Below, piece by piece: positions 31,705 to 38,660 of a stretch of DNA of 45,646 nucleotides; the first letter of the stretch is position 1, and each line of letters starts with the position of its first letter. This DNA comes from Microbacterium sp. GTDB taxonomy: Bacteria; Actinomycetota; Actinomycetes; Actinomycetales; Microbacteriaceae. The position numbers were made by a program, and so were the translations under genes. The stretch covers positions 1-45,646 of the forward strand of contig NZ_JAPLAI010000034.1 in assembly GCF_026393345.1 (NCBI RefSeq). The letters run 5' to 3'. A model generated the notes under the pieces. It did not search any database. It saw nothing but the letters and a program-made list of their open reading frames with translations, and was not told where the DNA came from.

Positions 31705-32952
31705 GTGAGCGACACCACGCCCACCGCGCAGCACACCGCGGAAGCGCCCCAGGTACAGTTCGGCCTGTTCACCGTCAGCGACATCACGCGCAACCCGGTG
31801 ACCGGGCAGACGCCGAGCGAGGCGGAGCGGATCCGCGACACGATCGCGATCGCGAAGCACGCGGAAGAGGTGGGCCTCGACGTGTTCGCGCTGGGCGAGC
31901 ACCACAACCCGCCGTTCTGGTCTTCGTCGCCCACGACAACGCTCGCGTACATCGCCGGTCAGACGGAGCGGCTGATCCTGTCGACCGCGACCACGCTGAT
32001 CACCACGAACGACCCGGTGAAGATCGCCGAGGATTACGCGATGCTGCAGCACGTGTCCGGCGGCCGGGTCGACCTCATGCTCGGCCGCGGCAACACCGGG
32101 CCGGTCTACCCCTGGTTCGGCAAGGACATTCGGCAGGGGCTGCCCCTCGCGATCGAGAACTACGCCCTGCTGCACAAGCTGTGGCGTGAGGACGTCGTGG
32201 ACTGGGAAGGAAAGTTCCGCACCCCGCTGCAGGGCTTCACCGCGACCCCGCGTCCGCTCGACGGTGTCGCACCGTTCGTCTGGCACGGATCGATCCGCAC
32301 TCCGGAGATCGCCGAGCAGGCCGCGTACTACGGCGACGGCTTCTTCGCCAACAACATCTTCTGGCCGGCCGAGCACTACCAGCGCCTCATCGGGCTGTAC
32401 CGCCAGCGCTACGCCCACTACGGCCACGGCACGCCCGAGCAGGCCATCGTCGGTATCGGCGGCCAGGCGTTCATGCGCAAGAACTCGCAGGATGCGGTGC
32501 GCGAGTTCCGCCCCTACTTCGACAACGCGCCGGTGTATGGTCACGGCCCCGCGATGGAGGACTTCGCCGAGATGACCCCCCTCACGGTGGGTTCGCCGCA
32601 GCAGGTCATCGATCGGTACGCCGGGATGCGGGAACTGTACGGCGACTATCAGCGCCAGCTCTTCCTCATGGACCACGCCGGCCTGCCGCTGAAGACCGTG
32701 CTCGAGCAGATCGACCTGCTCGGTGAGGAGGTCGTGCCGGTGCTCCGCCGCGAGTTCGCGAAGAACCGCCCGGCCGAGGTGCCCGACGGCCCCACCCACG
32801 GTGCGCTCGTCCGCGCCGCCTACGGCGACGGACCCGCCCGTGAGGCGCGGCCGCGCGCCAACCGCGGCGACAACCTCACCGCCGGATCCCCGTACGAGGA
32901 CAGCCCGCAGCCTGCGGGTGCCGCGTTCGGGCTCGGCCGGTCGGAGGCGTGA
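31705..32952 (+). CDS. LLM-class flavin-dependent monooxygenase (CE1758-like)
   Basis: This 415-aa luciferase-like TIM-barrel protein includes FGLFTVSDITRNPVTGQTPS, HAEEVGLDVFALGEHHNPPF and LMLGRGNTGPVYPWFGKDI. These features fit the actinobacterial LLM-duo family described as CE1758-type, always found beside a dedicated FMN reductase. GTG 31705 is preferred because GAAGG precedes it, although an in-frame ATG exists at 31672. The two-base gap to the reductase gene makes an operon. FMNH2 made by the reductase would be used here to oxygenate an unknown substrate, possibly under control of a MarR-type repressor. Confidence 0.85.
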   Translation: MSDTTPTAQHTAEAPQVQFGLFTVSDITRNPVTGQTPSEAERIRDTIAIAKHAEEVGLDVFALGEHHNPPFWSSSPTTTLAYIAGQTERLILSTATTLITTNDPVKIAEDYAMLQHVSGGRVDLMLGRGNTGPVYPWFGKDIRQGLPLAIENYALLHKLWREDVVDWEGKFRTPLQGFTATPRPLDGVAPFVWHGSIRTPEIAEQAAYYGDGFFANNIFWPAEHYQRLIGLYRQRYAHYGHGTPEQAIVGIGGQAFMRKNSQDAVREFRPYFDNAPVYGHGPAMEDFAEMTPLTVGSPQQVIDRYAGMRELYGDYQRQLFLMDHAGLPLKTVLEQIDLLGEEVVPVLRREFAKNRPAEVPDGPTHGALVRAAYGDGPAREARPRANRGDNLTAGSPYEDSPQPAGAAFGLGRSEA

Positions 32953-32953
32953 G

Positions 32954-33562
32954 ATGAGCGAGCGTCGCATCGCCGTCGTCTCGGCGGGCCTGTCGAACCC
33001 CTCGTCCACCCGGATGCTCGCCGACCGGATGCTGGCCGCCACCGCGCGGGAGCTCTCCGCCCGCGGGATCGAGGTGAGCGCCGACACGTTCGAACTGCGC
33101 GACTACGCACATGACCTGACCAATAACCTGCTGACCGGGTTCGCCCCGCCGGCGCTGGAATCGGCGCTGAACACCGTCTTCGCGACCAGCTACTCCGGGC
33201 TGTTCAAGTCGTTCGTCGACGTGCTCGACCCGGACGCGCTGCGCGGCACCCCGGTGCTTCTCGGCGCCACGGCGGGCACCCCGCGGCACTCGCTGGCGAT
33301 CGACTACGCCATCCGGCCGTTGTTCGCCTACCTCCACGCCGACGCCATGTCGACCGGCGTGTTCGCCGCGTCCTCCGACTGGGGCGCCGCGGCCGACCAG
33401 GTCGCGCCGCTCTCGGAGCGCATCGACAAGGCGGCGCGCGAACTCGCCGACGCGATCGCCCGGCGGGATCCCGCCGCATCCCGCGACCCGTTCGATCCCG
33501 CGCACTACCTCGGCGAGGGAAAGTCGTTCGGGCACCTGCTCGGAGGACTGGCGGGGGAGTAG
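32954..33562 (+). CDS. NADPH-dependent FMN reductase (CE1759-like)
   Basis: This 202-aa flavodoxin-like protein opens with RRIAVVSAGLSNPSSTRMLA, the phosphate-binding loop of SsuE/ArsH-type FMN reductases. It has further blocks LNTVFATSYSGLFKSFVDVL and VLLGATAGTPRHSLAIDYAI. It is the reductase half of the LLM duo, supplying FMNH2 to the preceding monooxygenase. It starts two bases after that gene's stop, so it is translationally coupled. The last ~20 residues (YLGEGKSFGHLLGGLAGE) are a family-typical tail. Confidence 0.86.
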   Translation: MSERRIAVVSAGLSNPSSTRMLADRMLAATARELSARGIEVSADTFELRDYAHDLTNNLLTGFAPPALESALNTVFATSYSGLFKSFVDVLDPDALRGTPVLLGATAGTPRHSLAIDYAIRPLFAYLHADAMSTGVFAASSDWGAAADQVAPLSERIDKAARELADAIARRDPAASRDPFDPAHYLGEGKSFGHLLGGLAGE

Positions 33563-33570
33563 TCGCGCGA

Positions 33571-33576
33571 TAGCGT
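33571..33576 (+). promoter_or_regulatory. -10 box of the 33583 GNAT gene (leaderless type)
   Basis: TAGCGT, 6 bases before ATG 33583, nine bases after the FMN reductase stop codon. Confidence 0.5.
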
Positions 33577-33582
33577 CGGAGG

Positions 33583-33999
33583 ATGACGACCGGCTTCGAC
33601 TTCTCCACCGACACCGCGCGCCTGGATCGGGCACTCGTCCACCGCTGGCTGAGCGAGGCGTCCTACTGGGCGCGCGGTCGGGAGCGCCGGGTGCAGGATG
33701 CGGCGATCGACGGGTCCCGCAACTACGGCGTATACGCCGCCGACGGGCGGCAGGTGGCGTATGCCCGCGTCGTCACCGACGGGGCCACCTTCGCCTGGGT
33801 GTGCGACGTGTTCGTCGATCCGGCGGCGCGCGGCCACGGGATCGGCAAGACGCTGCTGGCCGGTGTCGTCGCCGACCTCGAGCCGCTGGGGCTGCGACGG
33901 ATGGCGCTCGCGACCGCGGACGCACACGGGCTGTACGAGCAGTTCGGGTTCGAGGTGCTGGCGACGCCGGAGCGGTGGATGGTCCGCGGCGCGAACTGA
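33583..33999 (+). CDS. GNAT-family N-acetyltransferase
   Basis: This 138-aa protein is a compact GNAT fold. The acetyl-CoA-binding motif A is VCDVFVDPAARGHGIGKTLL (R/Q-x-x-G-x-G/A as RGHGIG), and motif B contains YEQFGFEVLATPERWMVR. Closely similar small GNATs are widespread and uncharacterised; the acceptor amine is unknown. A TAGCGT box directly upstream predicts a leaderless transcript, although GGAGG also precedes the ATG. It could be co-transcribed with the LLM operon by read-through. Confidence 0.87.
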   Translation: MTTGFDFSTDTARLDRALVHRWLSEASYWARGRERRVQDAAIDGSRNYGVYAADGRQVAYARVVTDGATFAWVCDVFVDPAARGHGIGKTLLAGVVADLEPLGLRRMALATADAHGLYEQFGFEVLATPERWMVRGAN

Positions 34000-34029
34000 G
34001 CGAGCGCGGCACGGTTCGCCGCCGCGCGG

Positions 34030-34617
34030 TCAGCCGCCGGGGACGCTTCGCGCCAGCACGGCGTCCAGAGACAGGCCCAGGGCGAGTGCCACCGTGATCG
34101 ACACCAGGATCGCCGCGATCGGGCCGCCCGGGACGAGCGTCGCCACCGCCGCGCCGATGACGGCCTGATACGTGGCCCACAGCGTCGCGCCAGCCGCCGT
34201 GACGCCCGCGAAGCGGAGCGCCGGCAATCGGGATGCTCCGGCGGTGAGGGTGACGGCGAGTCGCGCGAACGGGATGAACCGTGCGACGAAGAGTGTGGAT
34301 GCGGTGCGCCGCTGGAGCCGGGTGCCCGCCCACGCGAGGCCCGCCAGGACGCGCGGGTGCCGCATCCACCGCCATCGGTCAAGGCCCACGGTGCGGCCCA
34401 CCGCGTAGCAGCAGAGATCGCCGCAGAAGGCCGCCGCCGCGGCGACCGCGATGACCGCGACCAGCGGCGGCGCTCCCGCCGAGACCGCGAGTGCGCCCGC
34501 GGCCGTGACCGCCACCTCTCCCGGCACCACCACGAGCAACGCGTCGGCGAACACCAGCAGCGCGATCGCGGGCAGCGCCCACGGTCCGCTCGCCAGGGCG
34601 ACGGCATCCTCGGTCAC
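34030..34617 (-). CDS. DedA-family membrane protein
   Basis: This 195-aa protein has five or six hydrophobic segments. The DedA (SNARE-associated/VTT) hallmarks are the FADALLVVVPGEVAVTAAGA N-terminal segment, AAFCGDLCCYAVGRTVG, and FVARFIPFARLAVTLTAGAS (F-x-R-F-x-P-x-x-R). DedA proteins act as lipid-carrier (undecaprenyl phosphate) or phospholipid flippases driven by proton motive force. The start is GTG 34617. It diverges from a glycosyltransferase gene; a shared envelope role is plausible but not shown. Confidence 0.85.
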   Translation of the reverse strand: MTEDAVALASGPWALPAIALLVFADALLVVVPGEVAVTAAGALAVSAGAPPLVAVIAVAAAAAFCGDLCCYAVGRTVGLDRWRWMRHPRVLAGLAWAGTRLQRRTASTLFVARFIPFARLAVTLTAGASRLPALRFAGVTAAGATLWATYQAVIGAAVATLVPGGPIAAILVSITVALALGLSLDAVLARSVPGG

Positions 34618-34754
34618 ACCGGCAGGCTCGCATCGCCGGGTGAACGGAGTGCGAACGCGCGGCCGGGTGACCGGCCGGCGAGCATCCGGTGAACTCTGCG
34701 TCGAGAGACGTGCGTCGCGGGTCCGCGGTAGCGGTGGCGCGTCACGCTGGACGC

Positions 34755-36710
34755 GTGAGAGTCGCGTTGATCGCCGAGTCCTCCCTGTCGCATGTGAACG
34801 GCGTCACGAATTCCGTCCGGCAGGTGCTGCGTCATCTCTCGGATGCGGGGCATGATGTGCTGCTGGTCGCCCCGCGCGTGGCGGGCGCAGAGGCCGATCC
34901 GACGGCGCAGACCGCACTGGTCGCGTCGCTGCCGCTGCCGTCGTATCCGCAGGTGCGAGTGGTCGTCATCGGCGCGGGCCGGCTCGCGGGCATCCTCCGA
35001 GAGTTCCGGCCGGACGTGGTGCATCTGGCGTCGCCGTTCGTGCTCGGCTGGCAAGGGGTGCTCGCCGCCGACGCGGTGCGCGTCGCCTCGGTCGCCGTCT
35101 ATCAGACCGACGTGGTCGCGTACACCGCCCGGTACGGCATCCCGCAGGCCACCGAGGTCGCCGCCCGGCACATCGCACGGCTGCATCGGAGAGCGACGAT
35201 GACGCTCGCCCCGTCGTCCACCTCCCTCGCGCAGCTGCAGGATCTCGGGGTGGACCGGCTCCGGCGCTGGGGTCGAGGCGTGGACGGCGACCTGTTCCAC
35301 CCCGACCGCCGCAGCGACGCGTGGCGGGCGAGCATCGCACCCGGGGCACGCGTCATCGGCTACGTCGGACGCCTGGCGCCGGAAAAGCAGCTCGAGGACC
35401 TCGCCGCACTTCAAGGACTCCCCGGTACACGACTGGTGCTCATCGGTGACGGACCGGCACGGCCAGCATTGGAACGGACGCTTTCGGATGCCGTGTTCCT
35501 CGGGCAGCTGTCCGGCACGGCGCTGGCAGAGGCGATGGCGAGCCTCGACGTGTTCGTGCATCCGGGGGAGAGCGAGACGTTCGGCCAGACGATCCAAGAG
35601 GCTCATGCCAGCGGGGTCCCCGTAGTCGCGACGGGCGTCGGCGGCCCGGTCGACCTGGTGCGCTCGAGCGTCGACGGCTGGTTGTACCGGCCGGGCGACC
35701 TCGCTGATCTCCGCGGGCGCGTGGCAGATCTCCTGGGCGACGAGGCGAAGCGGGTCGCGTTCGCGCACGCCGCGCGGGCGGGGGTGGCCGGCCGCACGTG
35801 GCGGGCGCTGTGCGCGGAGCTGATGATGCACTACGAGGAGGCGCGCTCGCTGCGCCGGATCGACGATGCAGCGCTCACGCGCGCCCACCCGCGTCCGGCG
35901 CTGCCCGCACCGCCGCAGGGACGTCCGCGGTGGTCGAGCTACATCGCCCTCGGCGACTCGCTCACCGAGGGGCTGCACGACGGGTCGCGGATGCCGGACG
36001 GCGTCTATCGCGGCTGGGCAGACCGTCTGGCGGGGCTGCTCGCCCAGTCCGTGCCGCCGGGGACGACGTTCCGGTTTGCGAATCTGGCGGTCCGCTCGCG
36101 GCGGATGCGCGACCTCACCGGCGATCAGATCCCGCGGGCGGTGGCACTGCGTCCCCGCCTGGTCTCGATTCTGATGGGCCACAACGATCTCGTGGGCCAC
36201 GGCGCCGACCCGGTCGCCATGTCGGCCGAACTCGAGACCGGCGTGGCACGCTTGCGGGCAGCAGGATGCGACGTGCTGCTCGTGACGCTCTTCCTGCCGC
36301 GTCGGCGCGCCTCACGCATGTTCGCGCGGCGGATCGCCGTGTTCAACGCCCAGCTCCGCCGGATCGCGGACGCGCACGACTGCATGCTGCTGGATCTGGA
36401 CGCGCACGCCGCCATCGGCGAGGGCGAGATGTGGGCCGACGACAGGGTGCATCTCGGCTCACGCGGTCACCGCTTCCTCGCGTATCGCGCCGCGGAGCTG
36501 CTCGGCGTGCCGGATGCGGAGGCACTGGGTGGACTAGACGCCGCTCTGCACGACGACGAGCCGACGGCCGGCTGGGGCTGGCTCCGTCGAGACGTGCTGC
36601 CGTGGCTCTGGCGCCGGATGCGGGGCCGCACGGCCGGCGACGGACGTCGCGCCAAGCACGACGACTACGTGGAGTTCCCGCGTCCGGGCGGCCGCCGAAC
36701 CCGCGCCTGA
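34755..36710 (+). CDS. Fusion of GT4 glycosyltransferase and SGNH/GDSL hydrolase
   Basis: This 651-aa protein joins two enzymes in one continuous frame. Residues 1-375 form a GT4 (GT-B fold) transferase resembling actinobacterial PimB/MgtA mannosyltransferases: ESSLSHVNGVTNSVRQVLRH, VIGYVGRLAPEKQLEDL, and the nucleotide-sugar site GESETFGQTIQEAHASG (ExxxxxG-x-x-x-x-E). After a Pro-rich linker (378-394) comes an SGNH esterase: block I ALGDSLTEG (Ser402), block III GHND (Asn477) and block V DDRVH (Asp563, His566). Both active sites look intact. In relatives these are usually separate genes, in my recollection. GTG 34755 starts close to the conserved N-terminus. A lipid-linked glycan substrate is inferred. 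Confidence 0.85.
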   Translation: MRVALIAESSLSHVNGVTNSVRQVLRHLSDAGHDVLLVAPRVAGAEADPTAQTALVASLPLPSYPQVRVVVIGAGRLAGILREFRPDVVHLASPFVLGWQGVLAADAVRVASVAVYQTDVVAYTARYGIPQATEVAARHIARLHRRATMTLAPSSTSLAQLQDLGVDRLRRWGRGVDGDLFHPDRRSDAWRASIAPGARVIGYVGRLAPEKQLEDLAALQGLPGTRLVLIGDGPARPALERTLSDAVFLGQLSGTALAEAMASLDVFVHPGESETFGQTIQEAHASGVPVVATGVGGPVDLVRSSVDGWLYRPGDLADLRGRVADLLGDEAKRVAFAHAARAGVAGRTWRALCAELMMHYEEARSLRRIDDAALTRAHPRPALPAPPQGRPRWSSYIALGDSLTEGLHDGSRMPDGVYRGWADRLAGLLAQSVPPGTTFRFANLAVRSRRMRDLTGDQIPRAVALRPRLVSILMGHNDLVGHGADPVAMSAELETGVARLRAAGCDVLLVTLFLPRRRASRMFARRIAVFNAQLRRIADAHDCMLLDLDAHAAIGEGEMWADDRVHLGSRGHRFLAYRAAELLGVPDAEALGGLDAALHDDEPTAGWGWLRRDVLPWLWRRMRGRTAGDGRRAKHDDYVEFPRPGGRRTRA

Positions 36711-36724
36711 CGCGACGCGTTCGC

Positions 36725-36805
36725 GACGAACTCCGCAGATATACGCGAACCTCGCAGGATTTTTGCGAAAGGATGCGGAGTTCGCGCGATTCTGCGGAGT
36801 TCATC
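36725..36805. repeat. Composite palindrome (direct, direct, inverted, inverted) after the GT4-SGNH gene
   Basis: CGAACTCCGCAGA-type units lie at 36727-36739 and 36746-36760 (diverged). Inverted counterparts lie at 36775-36786 and 36791-36805. The outer arms GACGAACTCCGCAGA and TCTGCGGAGTTCATC pair over 14 of 15 positions. Located between convergent genes, it may double as a terminator. Confidence 0.8.
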
Positions 36806-36824
36806 TGCCGCATCCGGGCCGGGC

Positions 36825-38054
36825 TCAGTACCAGCCGGTGTTCACGGAGTGCGACCAGGCGCCGCAGGGGGAGCCGTAGCGGCTCCTGATGTAGGACAGG
36901 CCCCAATCGACCTGGGTGTTGCCGTTCGTGCGCCAGTCTGCCCCGGCCGAGGCCATCTTCTCCGCAGGCAGCGCCTGCGGGATGCCGTAGGCGCCGCTGG
37001 AGCGGTTCAGTGCGTCCGCGCGCCAGCCCGATTCGCGGTTCCACAGCAGCACCAGGCACTGATACTGGTCGTCGGCCCAGCCGTAGCGTGCGAGTGCGCC
37101 GCGGGCGTACGCCTTCGCGCCCGCCGGATCGACCGTGACGCCGGTCGGCGCGCTGCCGGTGCCAGTTCCGCCGGAGCCGGTCCCGTTTCCGCCGGAGTTC
37201 GACGAGCCGGACCCGCCGGACGTACCGGACCCACCGGGGCCCGACGTGCCCGAGCCGCCCGTGCCCGATGAGCCCGACCCGCCGGCACCGCCGGCCGCGG
37301 CGGAGGTCGCGGTCTGCTGCCCCAGCCGGTACAACCGCTCGGTCTCCGCCGTCGTGTTCTTCAGCGTGGCCAGCTGCGCGTACATGGTCGACAGCTGGTC
37401 GGAGGCCGCCGACACCGCGCCGGCCTCCGCATCCGCTGCCGTCCGCGCGGCGGAGGCGGTCTCCTCGGCGGTACGGGCCGCCTCATCCCGGGCGACCCGC
37501 GCCTCCTCCGCCTGTGCCTGCAGCGCCGCCGTCGTCGCGGCGGTGCGCTGGGTCTGGGCGACCAGGCCTGCCCACGTCGTGCTCAGGCGATCGAGCAGGC
37601 CCAGCCGCCGCAGCAGCGACTCCGGCTCGGCGGAGGTGAGGAGTCGCGCGAGCAGCGTGCTGTCCGAGCGGGTGCGGTACAGACCCGAGGCGATGCCGGC
37701 CAGCTGGCCGCGCCGGGTGGCGAGCTCCGCCTGCGCCTTCTCGCTCTGGGCGGTCAACGCGGCCGCCCGGCTCGTCGCGGCATCCGCGAGGGAGCGTGCC
37801 TCCGCCGCCGCGGCCGCCTGCGCCAGCGCGGCCGCCGAAAGCGAGGCCGCGCGGGCCTCGGCCTCATCGAGCGCACCCTGCAGCCTTGTCACCATGGCAG
37901 CCGTGGCGGCTTGGTCCTGGCGCGCGTCCTGCACATCGGACCAGGATGGCGGTTCGGTCGCGGCCGCCGGGTCGACGGTGCCGCCGACCACGAGGACGAC
38001 CAGCGCCACCGCACACAGCCACGCACGTCGGGCGGGCGCGGGTCGCGAAGGCAT
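36825..38054 (-). CDS. Secreted coiled-coil protein with lysozyme-like (transglycosylase-type) domain
   Basis: This 409-aa protein has an N-terminal signal (RRAWLCAVALVVLVVGGTVD, cleavage near PAAA). A long Ala/Glu/Gln-rich coiled coil spans ~40-255, like those of NlpC/P60 and RipA-type envelope hydrolases. A Gly/Ser linker of about 50 residues (GGSGTSGPGGSGTSGGSG) follows. The last ~105 residues are a goose-lysozyme/SLT-like domain (YQCLVLLWNRESGWRADALN with the catalytic Glu, then GAYGIPQALPAEKM and QVDWGLSYIRSRYGSP), the form often called aggregation-promoting-factor-like. Likely role: cleaving peptidoglycan glycan strands during growth or division. A minus-strand TAGCGT lies 6 bases before ATG 38054. 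Confidence 0.85.
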   Translation of the reverse strand: MPSRPAPARRAWLCAVALVVLVVGGTVDPAAATEPPSWSDVQDARQDQAATAAMVTRLQGALDEAEARAASLSAAALAQAAAAAEARSLADAATSRAAALTAQSEKAQAELATRRGQLAGIASGLYRTRSDSTLLARLLTSAEPESLLRRLGLLDRLSTTWAGLVAQTQRTAATTAALQAQAEEARVARDEAARTAEETASAARTAADAEAGAVSAASDQLSTMYAQLATLKNTTAETERLYRLGQQTATSAAAGGAGGSGSSGTGGSGTSGPGGSGTSGGSGSSNSGGNGTGSGGTGTGSAPTGVTVDPAGAKAYARGALARYGWADDQYQCLVLLWNRESGWRADALNRSSGAYGIPQALPAEKMASAGADWRTNGNTQVDWGLSYIRSRYGSPCGAWSHSVNTGWY

Positions 38055-38060
38055 GCGCTC

Positions 38061-38066
38061 ACGCTA
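38061..38066 (-). promoter_or_regulatory. -10 box of the lysozyme-like protein gene (leaderless type)
   Basis: Minus-strand TAGCGT, 6 bases before ATG 38054. Confidence 0.55.
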
Positions 38067-38134
38067 ACGGCCGCGGGACCTCCGCCACCAATGCGGGGAC
38101 CCGGGCGGAGGGGGGACGCCCCGCATCCGGCCGG

Positions 38135-38308
38135 TCAGCCCTCCATGCCCTGCTCGAACGCATCGAACTCGAGCTCGCGGATCAGTTCCTCTCGATCGAT
38201 GCGTTCCTCCGGGTCGATGGTCGGCCCGGGGGTCTCGTACTCCGCCTCGTCGTCGATCGGCACCTCGCGCTCGTCGTCGTTCGTGGTGGGGATGTCCGGA
38301 TCACTCAT
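38135..38308 (-). CDS. Small acidic protein of unknown function
   Basis: This 57-aa protein from ATG 38308 (GGGAG 11 bases upstream) consists almost wholly of Asp, Glu, Pro and Thr in its first 35 residues. It ends in a likely amphipathic helix (DREELIRELEFDAFEQGMEG). Its charge resembles Pup or other small acidic actinobacterial proteins, but it lacks Pup's GGQ/GGE terminus. I do not recognise a family. Codon usage fits the genome and the convergent position argues against a shadow of another gene, but its size leaves doubt. Confidence 0.6.
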   Translation of the reverse strand: MSDPDIPTTNDDEREVPIDDEAEYETPGPTIDPEERIDREELIRELEFDAFEQGMEG

Positions 38309-38404
38309 CGCCGTGCTCCCGTCGTCGTCGGTGGGTGTGTGCCGCCCACGATAGGCCGACCGGGCGCGCGGTGCCACGGATGCCCTGATGAGGGGGCTCG
38401 CTGA

Positions 38405-38410
38405 TAGGGT
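38405..38410 (+). promoter_or_regulatory. -10 box of pnp
   Basis: TAGGGT, giving a predicted leader of ~245 bases. The 38309-38660 gap contains this promoter, the folded leader and an RNase-III-like hairpin, and no gene. Confidence 0.45.
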
Positions 38411-38476
38411 GGATGAGGCTGCCCCTCCGGGCGGTCGTCAACTACATACGAGTTGTATGGAGCAGGCCGGCAGGAA

Positions 38477-38547
38477 GCTGGTCCCCTGTGGTGGGTTCCC
38501 CGTCGACCGACATCGTGTCGCCGGGTGGTCTTCTACTGGTGGCCAGC
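38477..38547 (+). ncRNA. Structured pnp leader, probable Actino-pnp RNA motif
   Basis: An outer helix GCTGG (38477-38481) with CCAGC (38543-38547) encloses two smaller GC hairpins (around GTGGGTTCCCC and CGACATCGTGTCG). The Actino-pnp motif is a known conserved RNA in the 5' UTR of actinobacterial pnp genes, and position and size fit. I identify it by context and rough fold; covariance search was not possible. Confidence 0.5.
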
Positions 38548-38610
38548 GCAGGCGATGCGCACAACACATCGCGCGCCCATAATCTGCCTGTTCCTGCTCC
38601 TTCGCGCGTT

Positions 38611-38637
38611 GCTCGTCGCCCACACGGGGCGGCGAGC
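38611..38637 (+). promoter_or_regulatory. Hairpin just upstream of the pnp ribosome-binding site
   Basis: GCTCGTCGCC pairs with GGCGGCGAGC (10 bp with one G-U) around a 7-nt loop, eleven bases before AAGGAGG. In E. coli a leader stem cut by RNase III mediates PNPase autoregulation. This could be the counterpart, or an attenuator. Confidence 0.5.
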
Positions 38638-38660
38638 CTAAACAAAGAAGGAGGGACCTC

